A stretch of DNA of 64,000 bases from Coniella vitis (Eukaryota > Ascomycota > Sordariomycetes > Diaporthales > Schizoparmaceae), in contig WUJK01000005.1 of the NCBI GenBank assembly GCA_011317545.1, positions 2,852,001 through 2,916,000 of the forward strand, in the 5' to 3' direction. The translations under genes and the position numbers were made by a program. The notes below the pieces were generated by a model. It worked only from the letters and a program-made list of their open reading frames with translations. It searched no databases and had not been told where the DNA came from. Positions 12,452 through 24,412 of this stretch are shown piece by piece. The stretch's first letter is position 1. Each line of letters starts with the position of its first letter.

Positions 12452-12985
12452 GATGGTCAGACTTGTCGCGGAAGGAAGTCAGTCTTGTGGATTGCAAGTT
12501 CGTTGTAATAGATTACAATGGCAAAGAAGCAGCGTCGTCATAGGGCGGTATCAAAACGCACGTGGAGAAGTCAACGAAAAGGGAGTATCAAGCGACAATG
12601 AAACACCGTTGCTTGTTGCTGTACATCGGCTTATGTTCAAAGCGCGGGGTACTTTGCCGTACTACTTGCATTGCGTACTACAGCGACGTCACTGTCTAGG
12701 GTCTTGACTTACCTAATGTGAACACCTAGCAGGCACCTGTACCTGCCCCTCCAAGCCTTGGCGCCTGCCTAAAGCGCCCCACTCACGAGTCCAATCTGCA
12801 GGGCGCACCCCTGGCCCCTCGCCAATTAAGCGGACGCGTCTTGCCATTAACGCAGACGCGTCTGGCTGGTGGCTCATCAAGCACCTGTCCAACTTTTGCC
12901 TCTTTTCCTTCTTTCACCAGCCCATCATACTGCCTTTTTGTTGTACGCATCTATACTGATACTTCAGAGGCACGTAGTCGACACA
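12452..12985. promoter_or_regulatory. Divergent promoter region, DLH gene / RFA1
   Basis: A 534-bp spacer between two divergent start codons. It contains two GACGCGTC palindromes close to the RFA1 side (listed separately). No coding sequence is supported. Confidence 0.6.
12834..12861. promoter_or_regulatory. Paired MluI cell-cycle boxes (ACGCGT) upstream of RFA1
   Basis: Two ACGCGT hexamers at 12834-12839 and 12856-12861 (22 bp apart, about two helical turns) lie some 125-150 bp before the RFA1 ATG, each inside GACGCGTC. ACGCGT is the MCB site bound by MBF-type APSES factors (Mbp1-Swi6 in yeast, Res/Cdc10 in fission yeast) in promoters of replication genes. The sites are seen directly; use by MBF here is inference from family knowledge. 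Confidence 0.65.
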
Positions 12986-15050
12986 ATGGCTGATGCGGCA
13001 AGTCATATTAGCAGAGGCGCTTTGAGGTTCGTTTTGTCTTATTCAAAATCTTCTCCACACTCTTCTTCCGGCCGATGTTTCCCATATTGCAGACGAACGC
13101 TCAAACTGACATACCAGCAGCGCCATCTTCAGCAACCCGAACAATGGCGAGCAGAATCCAGTCGCCATTGTGCAGTGCTTGCAGGTCAAGCCTATGCCCC
13201 AACAGCAGCCCGGTTCTGGTGAACGCTACCGTGTCGTCCTGAGCGACATGCAAAACTTCTGCCAGGGCATGCTGGCAACGCAAACAAACCACGTTGTCCA
13301 TGATGGCAAGCTTGTCAGGGGTGCTATTGTGCGCCTCAAGTCCTACAATGCTACTAGTCTCAAGGGAAAGAAGTGAGAAATTTGTCCTGGCAGCCCCCAA
13401 ACGGTGCAACCCCCAAACTGACCTCTCATACTGCGCACCAGTATCTTGATCATCATTGACCTCGAAGTCATCGAGTCCCTCGGCACTCCGGAAAAGCTGG
13501 GTGACCCTCTTGCCTTTGAAGCCAAGGCCGAGGAACCCTCTAGCAACACAATCACCGGCAGCGGGTTCTACGGCACCAAGCAAGAAGACACTAAGCCTGC
13601 TGTGGCCCCAAGACGGGAGATGCAGCAGCCGGCAAGAGGAGGCGGAGCAATGCACAAAGACAACAACGTCATTTACCCCATAGAGGCCGTGTCGCCATAT
13701 GCACACAAGTGGACAATCAAGGCTCGCGTGAGCGCAAAGTCTGATATCAAAACATGGCACAAGAATACGGGCGAAGGAAAGCTGTTTAGTGTGAACCTGC
13801 TCGATGAGAGTGGTGAGATTAAAGCAACTGCATTCAACGACCAGGTCGACCAGTTCTTTGACCTGTTGCAGGAGGGCTCGGTCTACTACATTTCCAGTCC
13901 TTGTTCAGTTCGACTCGCCAAGAAGCAGTTCACCAACCTTCCCAACGACTATGAACTTACCTTTGAGCGGGATACCGTTATCGAGGTGGCAGAGGACCAG
14001 ACCAATGTACCACAGGTTCGCTTCAACTTCTGCGGTATTCAGGCTCTCAACGACGTGGAGAAGGACACGACAGTCGATGTCATTGGTGTGTTGAAGGAGA
14101 CGCAGGAAGTCAGCACGATTGTGTCCAAATCAACGCAAAAGCCATACGACAAGCGAGAGCTTACCATTGTGGACGACAGCGGCTACTCTGTGAGAGTGAC
14201 CATTTGGGGCAAGACTGCCACTAACTTTGACGCCAGGAACGAATCGGTCATTGCTTTCAAGGGTGTGCGCGTCTCCGACTTTGGTGGACGGTCGTTGTCC
14301 CTCCTGTCATCTGGCACCATGGCAGTTGACCCAGATATTCCAGAGTGCCACAAGCTCAAGGGCTGGTATGATGCTTCTGGACGTAATGGCAACTTCGCCA
14401 CGCACAACAATATGGCCTCGATGGGCGGCGCAACCGGCCGCACCGATCAAGATAAGAACATTTTCCAAGTCAAGGACGAGAACCTTGGCATGGAGGATGC
14501 AGCCTACTTCACGCTCAAGGCCACAGTAGTCTACATCAAGCAGGATAACTTTGCCTACCCTGCGTGCCGCTCGCAAGGTTGCAACAAGAAGGTCGAGAAG
14601 CTGAGCGAAGACAGCTGGCGCTGCGAAAAGTGCGATATCACCCATGACAGACCCGAGTACCGCTACATTATGTCTGTGAATGTGAATGACCACACCGGCC
14701 AGTTGTGGTTGAACTGCTTTGACGAGGCCGGCAAGATGATTATGGGCAAATCAGCCGACGAGCTCATGGCAATCAAGGAGGAGGACGAGACTCGGTTCGC
14801 AGCCGAGTTCGAGTCGGCCAATTGCAGCAAGCTGAGCTTCAGGTGCAGGGCAAAGATGGACACATTCCAGGATACCCCTCGGTAAGCCTTGTCTTCTTTT
14901 TTCTAGACATTTGAATATTCTTAAGATGGATCCATGTGCTGATACATTGACAATAGAGTACGGTACCAGGTCATGAGCTGCGGGCCCATCGACTATGTCG
15001 CAGAGGCCAACAAGCTGGCAGAGGCGATCAAGCAGTACGAGATGATGTGA
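12986..15050 (+). CDS. RFA1: Replication protein A 70-kDa subunit
   Basis: Large subunit of the heterotrimeric single-stranded DNA-binding protein RPA, acting in the nucleus in replication, repair and recombination. Exons 12986-13026, 13118(or 13121)-13372, 13442-14881, 14957-15050; about 609 aa, the usual RPA1 size. The N-terminal OB fold begins MADAASHISRGAL; a linker of about 50 residues follows; DBD-A starts near residue 179 with SPYAHKWTIKARV. DBD-C carries a four-Cys zinc site at about residues 472-495 (CRSQGC, then CEKC). The C-terminus is AEAIKQYEMM. The first intron ends in tandem acceptors CAGCAG, so one Ser codon is optional. The start is the first ATG after the cell-cycle boxes. 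Confidence 0.96.
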
Positions 15051-15813
15051 GGCTCGTTACGATATCTAGTTGTGGAACCGTGCCGATGTTATAGCAACTG
15101 TCTTGCGCTTTCTTCTTTTTCCCTTGTGGGGCCTGTTGGCTGTCGGGTATCGAAAGAACAGTGATGCAACGGAACGGAATGGTTTGCATGTTTTTGCCAT
15201 GCCGCGCTTGAGAATGAATGCAGGGATATTGAGAGTTTACTGTAACGCAATGTTGGTATCCATTCACAAGAACATCCGAGGAATGAGTTTTCTCTGCGCA
15301 ACACTTTATCTTTTACCTGCATCTTGCTTGGCTTCTGTTTGCATCATACAAGTCTACCATCGCATGGGAGAGTCTAGTCATACTCGGTGCTGAGTTGACT
15401 CGCATGGAAGATACCCATTGTGCTTGGTGATGGGCAATATCTATCTCCTCACTACGTATGTAGCTGCTATCTTATCAGAAAGACTTGTAACCAAATACCA
15501 CAGACAGGAAACGAAGGCCCCTTTTCAAACGAGGCATGTATTGATAACGAATTGCCACGCTGCTCTCCAGAACTCCGCTTTCTTAAACGCCAGGCTCGTC
15601 TGCTATTTTTGATGGGAATCTGCTATGCCGAAAACAAACTGCTCAGAATTTGTCCCCTTTCTCTTACGTCTCTTTCTTTCCACTCTCGACCGCTCTTCCG
15701 CCATGACAAAGCTAGCCCTCGTGCGAAACATATGTGAGACCGTCTTGGGCCTTCTGTCCCCTTAAAATTCCTCAGATTAGTAGGTGCAATTCCTTTGCAC
15801 TAGCCTTTCACTA
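15051..15813. other. Convergent spacer, 763 bp
   Basis: Between the 3' ends of RFA1 (+) and CSN3 (-). Only short frames without recognisable features; presumably 3' UTRs. Nothing further seen. Confidence 0.5.
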
Positions 15814-17432
15814 TCATAGAAGACCGCTTGTGACGCCTGACATGAGATCTTCATCCTCAACGTGAACTTCAAAGCTGGATGGCGGCTCCTGACCGGCGGT
15901 CTCCTTTTCGCGTTTCTGTTCCCGGATTAGATGCTTGATCCAGTGCGGATTTGTGCTAAGCCTAGCATTCGTCGTCTTGTAGATGGCCTCCAGCTCCTTT
16001 AGTCTCTGCAGGGCGGATGCGATTTGGTACTTGTATTCCGTCTCTGAGAGCTCCTCGGATTCTGAGAGGAACTTGAGGTAGGGAGGCTTGTTGTCAGGCT
16101 TCTCAACAACACCCTTGAGCATACCGGATGTGATCATGCCCTGAATCAGCCTCTCAATTTCTTCGTCGCCCGGCAAAATATCACCAGTTTCGGCGCAGTA
16201 AGTGTTTTGGCGAATGTCTGCAATGGAAACCTTGGAGTAGGCATTACGTAAGTCCATGATTTGCCATTTTTGGTGCGCCGCGAGAACCTGCTGAATCAAG
16301 CCAGTGTTTTGGTCTATGCGCCACGTCTCAGCCAGCCTTTCCACTTCCTCTTTGAGTGACACGGCAGCCATCGCGTCAAAATGCGACGCAACTGCTGCAT
16401 AGGGTTTGCTCAACGTTTCATAGGCTTTCTTCGCGTTGGAGCCAATGTTGGCGGGCATCTCTGGAGTACGGCCGTTCATAAGCAGGCTGACAAGCAGCCA
16501 CTTATTGTACGCGTCTGTCATGATCGCACTGACTCCGCCGTCGCGTGTCGGATGTGTAATAACGCGCTCAAAGGCGGCGCAAGCTTCGGCCCATCTGAGC
16601 CTCGAGCAATATAACAATCCAGACAGTAGGTCGTATTCCAAGGTAGGTTGCACGTCCAGTCTTGTAGTCAGACCGCTCTCTGGAGTGATGTAGTCGGTGG
16701 GTGGGAGTGACATGTCACACTTGTATCTGTTGCCCTGGTCTTTTGACATGCCAGGGAAGTACACAATCTGTTTTCCCAGGACATCAAAGGCATGTTCGGC
16801 TGTATCGGTTTCGTAGGCAAGGTTGACGAGAGCGAGGTGGTGGGAGGTGAGCATGGAGCCGGTAGGGTCGATTCTCAAGATGGCGGCAGCGAGCAACGAG
16901 ACCTTGACATCGTGCTAGAAACGAGATCATCAGGTGTCAGCAGCCGATCGTACAAATGCGCCAAGCGAGGCATCTTGTCTTACGGGAAGAGGAAAGTTCT
17001 CGGTGCCTATGCGATTCAACCACAATGAGAACATGCTGCCAACGTAGCGGATTTGTCTGGGGTCAAATGTAAGGAAGAAGTCGATCACGGCCTGGCCTCG
17101 GTCTTCGTTTGTAAAGCCGTCGTAGATACTGAGAGAATCGAGGATGGCTAAGTAGGAGATGGAGTGTATTGCAGGGTCAAGGGCCTACTTTGGATCAGCT
17201 TCACAAATCAAGTTCGAAGAAAGAAGAGAACGGGTGAAGGCACTAGGATATAGGATAGGTCATGTACCTTGAGTAGTTGGACCGCATCCTCGCCAGAGAT
17301 GGTGGTCTTTTTGGAAGAAAGCAGCTGTTCAACCTGTTTGATATGGAGATGGACAGCCTGGTCGTAGAACTCATCGTTGGACAAGTCGATTTGAGGAGGG
17401 AACCCCAAAAGGATAGAGGTCGCTTCCTCCAT
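15814..17432 (-). CDS. csn3: COP9 signalosome complex subunit 3
   Basis: PCI-domain subunit of the COP9 signalosome, which removes Nedd8 from cullin-RING ligases and controls development in filamentous fungi. Exons on the minus strand: 17432-17268, 17184-16984, 16914-15814 (488 aa). The junctions restore FPLP joined to HDVKVSLLAAAILRID. The N-terminus MEEATSILLGFPP fits CSN3 proteins. Helical repeats lead to a PCI/winged-helix region at about residues 300-410 (NAYSKVSIADIRQNT). A charged, poorly conserved tail follows. The main alternative, the proteasome lid subunit Rpn3, also has PCI, but I do not see its characteristic C-terminal features. Divergent from dihydroorotase. Confidence 0.78.
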
Positions 17433-17450
17433 GGCTGCTGCTAGTTGTTC

Positions 17451-17486
17451 GGTCGGTCGGTCGGTCGGGCGGGCGGGCGGGCGGTC
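17451..17486. repeat. Tetranucleotide repeat (GGTC)4(GGGC)4(GGTC)
   Basis: Nine perfect 4-bp units, 18 bp upstream of the CSN3 start codon and so probably within its 5' UTR. On the transcribed strand the tract reads as GACC and GCCC units and is very GC-rich. Confidence 0.85.
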
Positions 17487-18084
17487 GAGATGGCAATGAG
17501 GCCGATCAACTGAGGCGGGTGTCTTGTGGTCAAACGAGTCTGGGTCGGAGAGGGGGAAAGAAGCTCGGGCTCTTATTCATTCAACATATTTCGGTGGTGT
17601 ATTGTCGCCCATTGGTCATGTGAGACTGCGCCAGACGGTTCGAAAGTGTTGCGCGATGGCGGTTGTAGAAGGGTTGGAAGGTGGTTTGAATTTGGCAAGT
17701 AAACGAGGTGACGTGAATGCTGCCTGTAGCTTTACCCCAGAAGGCGGAAGGCGCTAATGACTGGCACTTGACCCCGCGGCTTCTGATAAACGCATGCTGC
17801 ACGGCTACTTCCGCTCTAAGTACAGAGACTTAGAACGCACGGGCAGGCCAGCCTACCAAGCAAGTACTTGGCACTTACATGTGTTTCGTTGACAAGTATC
17901 GGCAGCTGCCATGGGGGTGTTATTTCGACGATATACACAAGTCCCACTCATCATGGTGTTGAGAAGATGGTATCTCTAGGCAAGTGTATTCTCCTTAGCA
18001 CATAACTTACATTTTATAGTTCCATTTGGCGGCCATTTGTTCATCTGAGCCTTGTATTCTTGACATACTCGACGATGTACGCAG

Positions 18085-18107
18085 TACATAGTACATAGTA
18101 CATAGTA
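18085..18107. repeat. Three overlapping TACATAGTA motifs
   Basis: Copies at 18085-18093, 18092-18100 and 18099-18107 form a 7-bp-period tandem. The same 9-mer recurs in other spacers of this window (25-33, 5984-5992, 34098-34106, 42678-42712, 52332-52370). Confidence 0.8.
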
Positions 18108-18445
18108 TGCGTTGTTGAGCCTCTGATACTGATACCCTAACCCTCTGGACCCAAAGAGGAAAAGAACGAAAAAGGCATATCAGGTCGAGCACGAGTCGAC
18201 ATCTCAAATGAAAAAGGATATAGTCCGAGAAGCTCTGGTCGTCTTTATTCAACGAATTGGCTTCAGTAAGAGTGTCTGGAAACAGTCACTGTACAGCCTG
18301 AAATTACTACGTTCCATCCGTAAGTGAGGAAGGGTCATATTCAGACAGCACCCAACTATTGCTAACGTTTCTTCACAGACTTACATCCAAGAAGCTGCTC
18401 TCACTCATACACCCTCAAAGTGTCGCTTCAAGAAGATAGCCAGCC

Positions 18446-19809
18446 ATGCCTCTCGCAACCAGATATGAGCTGCCAGCAGCAGCAGACTTCCACGTCCACC
18501 TCCGCGATGGCGCCATGTCCACAGCAGTCGTGCCTACAATCCGACAGGGCGGCGTCAAGTAAGGTTCCCTCGTCGACATCATGTTTTTCGACATGAAAGC
18601 AGAACAGCATGCTCATCTCATCGATCCATCATTTTAACGCCTCCTCCTCCTACAGCGTGGCCTATGTAATGCCCAACCTCGTGCCCCCCGTGACCACCGT
18701 CTCTGCAGCCCTCGCCTACAAGTCTCGCCTGCAAGCCCTCGACGCCACCGTCACCTACCTCATGACCCTCTACCTACACCCAACCATCACCCCCGACGTT
18801 GTCCGCGAGGCGAAACAAGCTGGCATCGCAGGCATCAAGTCGTACCCACAGGGCCTCACCACCAACTCCGAGTCGGGCGTCACTGACTACGCCGCCTTCT
18901 ACCCCGTCTTTGCCGCCATGGAGGAGGAAGGGCTCGTGCTCAACATCCACGGCGAGTGCGCGAGCGACCACAAGAAGAATATCACCATTATGAATGCTGA
19001 GGCGAGCTTTTTGCCGACGCTCAAGGAGATTCACAAGAGGTTCCCGCGGTTGAGGATTGTGCTGGAGCATTGCACCACTGCTGATGCCGTGAGGGCTGTG
19101 GAGGAGTGCGGAGAGACGGTTGTAGGCACGATCACCGCGCACCACTTGTGAGTTTGATTCAAAAAAGGATTGGTTGATCTGGCGGTGAGGAGAGCTAATG
19201 ATGCACTTTCCTTGTGTGGCAGGTTCTTGATTGTGGACGATTGGGCCGGCGATGTGGTAAGTTCGATGATATCCCTCATCTACCCCTCTTTATACGCTTT
19301 CCAAAACGCATGCATCGCTTCATCATATCTGTGTTACTGACCCAGTATGATTTACTAACCTCTTTCTTCCTCCACCCGCTTAGTTTCACTACTGCAAACC
19401 TGTCGCAAAGATGCCAAATGACCGCCTCGCCCTCCTCAAAGCCCTCATCAGCTCCCGCGGCAAATTCTTCCTCGGCACCGACAGCGCCCCGCACGACATC
19501 AGCGCCAAGAAGGGGCCAGGTAACACTGCAGCAGGAGTCTTTACTCAGCCATACGCCGTCCCCTATATCTTCTCGGCCCTCGAAGAGGCGATTGCCAGGG
19601 GCGATATCGAGGAGGGACAAGTGACGCAGGAGTTGCTGGAGGGGTTCTTGGGTGGATGGGGCCGTAAATTCTATGGTGTGGCAGATGGGACTGAAAGGAT
19701 TGTGGTGGAGAAGAAGGAAGAGGTCGTTGTTGAGAGTTTTAAAGGGGATGGAGTGGAGGTCGTGCCGTTCCGGAAGGGGCAGAAGACATGGAGTGTGAGC
19801 TGGGTGTGA
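18446..19809 (+). CDS. URA4: Dihydroorotase
   Basis: Closes N-carbamoyl-aspartate to dihydroorotate, the third step of de novo pyrimidine synthesis; in fungi this is a separate enzyme rather than part of CAD. Exons 18446-18558, 18656-19147, 19223-19256, 19384-19809 (354 aa), matching the class II (E. coli PyrC-like, about 348 aa) enzymes. Metal and catalytic residues are all visible: HVHLRDG (His16 and His18), the lysine that is carboxylated in GIKSYPQG (about Lys99), NIHGE, LEHCTT, the HH of ITAHHL (interrupted by an intron), and GTDSAPH. The third exon is only 34 nt. The C-terminus is a Val/Glu/Lys-rich tail. Confidence 0.96.
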
Positions 19810-20878
19810 GAGTTCAACTGCGGTAAGTGAACTAGAAAGGAAAGAAAGAAATAAGGAAAGTGAGAATCCGAGAAAAGGGTATAAATGGTATTTGATACAC
19901 CTTTGATGCGGTGATTTTTGTCTATCACTGGACCACGTCCTAAAATAGTGGAAAGTGCACTTTTGGAATTGCTCTATGCTATAGACAAAAGCAGAGAACC
20001 ATTTGAAATCTGTCTCTATATGCTGCCTTGTATTTTGCCTCTGCTCTGTATGGGAGAGGAGAAAAAAAAGTGATTGCCGCCCTCGAACGCCAGGCCCAAA
20101 TCGAAAGATATGCTTTGCCCATTGCTGAGCCTCGACAACCTTCTTTTTTGTATCTGTGTTTGTATGGCCAGACACCCACCGCCGATTTGGCCATAAGAGA
20201 CCTCATTGAAAATTGCACGGCCTCACCAATACCCTGCCGTGCCATACTATCTCCTTTCATCGTTCCTTGACTAACCCGACCCGACCTACTAGCCCAAGTA
20301 TAGTCTTGACCAAGTAGCCCCCAAGGTGGGTGTTTAGTAGTAATATTCCAGGAACACCTTAGCAGTGGAAGGAATGAAAACGAGGGTGTATGAAAGCAGG
20401 CGGAAAGAAGAACCGTAGACATCGTACACTAACAACGAAACGAAAAGTCAAGGAAAGAATCTTGAGAGTGTTCCCAAGCGAAGCTCTCAAATGCCAATCG
20501 TGATCCTGCTTCCAATGCCCCCTTTCCATTCGTATCTCATCACATCAACTTGTTTCAAGAGCAAAACAAACCTGCGCAGACTCACACGTACTTCAAGTAC
20601 TCAGACCCAGAAACGAATAAAAGACAAAGAAAGAGAGAGAGAGAGAGTGTGTGTGTGAACCATGCACTGGTCACCATCAACTTGCATTGAGAGTGCGCTC
20701 TGTGACCCAAGGGAGAATCCGACAGCCCTTGTTCAGGCACCGCGCTCTTTCACCCCACAGTGCTTGTTGAGAAATGGAGGTTGGCGGTCATTGCGACGCC
20801 CATCATAGGTGATGGTCAGGCAAAAAAGAAAAGGAGTCGGAATCGTTCGACCACTAATCGAGGGTCTTTGAGGATCTC
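19810..20878. other. Convergent spacer, 1.07 kb
   Basis: Between the 3' ends of dihydroorotase (+) and the CCCH gene (-). A (GA)n(GT)n simple repeat lies at about 20632-20658. Longer frames here are low-complexity and antisense to flanking transcripts. No gene supported. Confidence 0.5.
20632..20658. repeat. Compound (GA)n(GT)n microsatellite
   Basis: A run of GA dinucleotides passes directly into GT dinucleotides. Simple sequence in a convergent spacer; no function indicated. Confidence 0.8.
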
Positions 20879-23398
20879 CTACAAGCCCAAGGGCGCACCG
20901 CCCTTAGAGCTGGTGCTAGTGCTTGGACTGGATGTGGGGTTCGACGAGTGTTCAGAGCCATCGGCGTTGCTCTTCGAAGTGATGCGCTTGCTCGGCGGGG
21001 CGATTGGACCGTAGTTTAGATTGGGTGACTCGAAGCGAGCTGCGCAAGGAGAGGACAAATAGAGTCAGATCATAGGTTTTTGTGGGAGTCACAGCAGTAT
21101 GAAGAACGGAGAAGGGAAAAGTAGTGTATCAATTAGCTAAAGCGGAGAACGTACCAACATGCGCGCCAATTTGTCCATTGCTTCCACGTCCACGACCGTG
21201 GAGAGTGACACGGCTGCCAGCACCGGTGCCGTTTCCGGGTTCGCGACCAGCAGTCTGCTGCTGCTCTCCAGAAGGAGCAGGTTCGAGGCGCCTCCAAGTG
21301 GGAGCAGCAGTCACCGCGCCGCTGGCACTACTGCCACTACCACCTCCTCCAAATCGAGTAGAAGCAGCCAGCAGTGCATCTCCAGCACGAGCGTTGTTGG
21401 CCATGAGGCCGTTGCCATTGCCGGCACTATTGCCAGGGAAAGCGCTGCCAATGTTCACCGGGCGATCGTCAATCTGCATCTGCTGCTCAGCACAGTGCTT
21501 CTTCCACCAGGGCGGGTAGCCGTGAAAGAGACCGAGGCTCTGCTGCGTCTCCTTATCCTGCGGCATTTCATGCTTGAACTTGCAGCCTTGTTGTGTGAAG
21601 GCGCAAGTGCCGTCATGAATCCACTTGTCGCAGTAAATCTTCTCTCGCTTGCCGTAGGGGCCAGAAACGGTGTTCATAGGGCCGGACCCGGTGGAGCGCG
21701 AGAGCACAATGGGGCCGCTGGTGGGAGAAGTGTTGGCGACAATAAGGTCGATGCGAGACTGGATCGCAAGTCAAACGTCAGCACACGCACAATTACGGCC
21801 AATGCAATTTCTTGGGGTGTTTCTGAGGCGAGGTGTGGAAAAGGGACCTGAACTGTGAGGGATTGCTGCCGAAAGAATGCCAGCGACCAACAAACCCAAT
21901 TACCTGGATAGAATCGGCCGAGAGGATGCTCGCAGGGCTGGCGGGAGGCTGTGCAGCGAGAGTTAGCTCAAGCTTCGTCTGAGGGCCGAGAACGAAACCC
22001 TCAAACGGTTGCAGAAGCCCAAGCAAGCCACGGGGTGGAGAAAGGAGAAGCAGGTTGCAATGGCAAAGGCGGGCAAGACGGTGGACATCAGGCATTTGAG
22101 TTGGTGATACTCACCGTAGCAGAAGTAGGAAGGAGCTGGCCACTGGCAGGCTGGCCGTTCGCGCCTGCCTTGCGGGGAATGGGCAAAACAATCATGTCTT
22201 CATCACCGGCGACGCGGGCGGGAATGTCCTTGAGAGCGAAGGGGAGCAGATCGACGGGGACGAGGCGCGTAAACTGGCCGTCGCCCCGGTCGTAGCAGTA
22301 AGCCGTGGCCTTGTCGATGTCACCGTCGGTAATGACGGTTCCGTTGGGGAGAAACATGTCGGCGGTCTTGCTGGTGCTAGAGTGGTGCGAAATGGCTTGC
22401 CGAGTCGCGCTCTTGAGAGGGGAGTCGCTATTTATGTTTGCAAAGGGGGACGAAGCAGACGTGGGGCGACGTGAATGAGTGGGACGGGCGACGGGAGAAT
22501 AGAGAGGGCTGCTAGTAGCGAGGAGAGGTTTGGGACCAAAGTAGAGGGGAGACACAGGGGAGACCAAACCGCTGTTGCTGTTGCTGTCGCAGCCGTTGCG
22601 GTTTGCTTGTTTGTTCTGGCACGTGGGAGAAGAGGTGCTGGCGCTGCCAGTCGAAGGAGGACAAGTGGGCGAAGGGAAAATAACGCTGTTGCTGGTGCTA
22701 ATTGTACTCGTAGTAGAAGCTCGCCACGTCGGCAAGGACCGTTCTTCAGGCACGTATTGTCCAGAGCGGTTCTGTCTGCAAGGCGATGGAGGCAGAGACC
22801 ATCTTCCAGCACCCGCAGGGCGCTCTTTAAATATTTTGGCAGCCGGGTTGCTGGTGATGTGGAAGGAAGCGTGATTGGGCTGGCTGTGTCTGTAGTCATT
22901 GCTGTTGCTGTTGTTGCTGCTGCTACCACCCTCTCGGTGGTGGTGAATGCTTGTCACTGGGCAACGCCAGTCACTGCTCACTCCAGTCTTGTCCAGAGTG
23001 CTGGGCTGGTCTGCATAGTCCACATTTCCAGGTGTCCTTCCCACGGTTTGCGGCTGGCCATGGGTGGACTGGACGGTGGTGTTGCAACGCTTGACATCGC
23101 CATATACGCTTCCACCACTAGTGTCCACCCTGGACGTAGCAAAAGACTGGAAAGGGCGATTGTAGTGTTCCATGTCGACTCCAGCCAGTGGGCTATACAA
23201 GTCTGAGGTGCCGCCGTAGAAATGGAGAGAAGCTGCCTTTGGAAGCACTGGCGATGATGAAGAGCTATGTTGTGAGGACCAGGCTGGCGATGTCTCTCTG
23301 GTGGATATAACAGAAGGAGGACCAGACGAGCATGTCGCATTCGATGGCGTTTGGGGAAGACAGAGGCCAGCACTTGTGTTTTCACGCCAAGTTTCCAT
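20879..23398 (-). CDS. CCCH zinc-finger protein, probable RNA-binding
   Basis: Exons on the minus strand: 23398-22115, 21948-21904 (45 nt), 21758-21155, 21039-20879; about 697 aa. One CCCH finger of spacing CX8CX6CX3H occurs at about residues 486-507, beginning YCDKWIHDGTC and ending CKFKHEMP, the type found in RNA-binding proteins of the tristetraprolin/Tis11 sort. An upstream conserved-looking block (about 365-410) holds GQFTRLVPVDLLPFAL and IPARV then VLPIPRKA. The rest is Ser/Asn/Pro-rich. Every junction is in frame with GT-AG ends. The start at 23398 (METWRENT) is the first good ATG; the frame stays open to 23566, so an upstream exon is possible. No closer functional assignment can be made. 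Confidence 0.82.
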
Positions 23399-24272
23399 CC
23401 TTGAAGAAAAGAACTGGGAAAGGTCAAAGTTATACCATGGACATCTCTGGAACCTGGCAGTCTTTGCCCCAACAAGTAAGTGACTGCAAACGGAGGCGCG
23501 TCTGTGGAGACCTACTTTATATGCAATTGCGAAATTTGAACAACAATTCAGTGTCACGACACACATTCAATAACGGACAAAGAAGTCATTCCAAGCCCAA
23601 TGGAGTTGATGTTAGAGGAAAGGAGGAAGAAGAATGGCCTCTACAAGCCGACAACAAGACACTGGAGCGGGCTGCCAGAGCTCTTCTTGGTCAGGGCTCA
23701 GCGGGTTCCATGTTGTCAAGAGTATGTGCACAAGGAAGCAAACGGTCATCTCAAAGATCTGTCCTGGGCTGTTTTAGGAGCAAACGGCTACCCGCAGCTC
23801 ACTTGTACCTCGCACGTGATTGTTGCTCACATACCAGGTAAGTAGGTACTTCTTTTTCTGTAACATCAATGTGGAAGAAGTGGCGATTCTCAAAACAATG
23901 ATCAATGCTTCTGGACAATTCGTTGCTTGTTTTGATGCCAATCAAATACTGTGGTCCTCTAGCTTCCCATCTCTAGGCCGCGTCTTGCAAATTGCACGCA
24001 TTCAAATGTCCCTATCCACATCGAACCCAATGGAAATTCCCAATGCAAATAAAGTTTGCCTTGTCTTGTAGGCCAAACAAAACCTCGCAAGTAGAATGCT
24101 TTAGCTACCGTGTAGCCTCCCTAATATTGCTGCATCGGCGCCTTGTGTTGTATGCCCCTTTGTGTTCCTGCAGTCTCTATAATTTTCCTACCAATTGAGA
24201 CTGTGAAACAGCACCCAAACACCACTCCATGCTCGGCTTTAGTGCCGATAAAAACGAGACGTTGTGAAAAGG

Positions 24273-24323
<51 letters not shown>

Positions 24324-24412
24324 AAAGAAAAAAACCCACTCTTGAAGAAATACCGTCGAGTTGTCCGCCAGGCTCATCCCTTCGCGGGACGGGCTTGCTC
24401 TCGCAGAATGCT
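23399..24412. other. Spacer between CCCH gene and remodeler gene, 1 kb
   Basis: Contains the promoter of the CCCH gene and the 3' end of the remodeler gene. The main feature is the 49-A homopolymer listed separately. No gene supported. Confidence 0.5.
24273..24321 (+). repeat. Homopolymer of 49 A
   Basis: An uninterrupted A run on the plus strand (T run on the sense strand of the remodeler gene, about 90 bp past its stop). No target-site duplication or reverse-transcribed gene sequence is evident on the left side. Confidence 0.9.

Larger units (their letters stand above)
17433..18445. promoter_or_regulatory. Divergent spacer, CSN3 / dihydroorotase
   Basis: About 1 kb between two divergent starts. 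It includes the tetranucleotide repeat next to CSN3 and a triple overlapping TACATAGTA cluster at 18085-18107. No gene is supported. Confidence 0.5.

Noticed and set aside
15814..17432. Proteasome lid subunit Rpn3 as identity of the PCI protein
   Set aside because: The N-terminus and the PCI segment fit COP9 subunit 3 better; retained as the main alternative with reduced confidence.
19276..20175. 299-codon minus-strand frame over the dihydroorotase 3' end
   Set aside because: Overlaps a conserved enzyme on the other strand and is low-complexity; a shadow frame.
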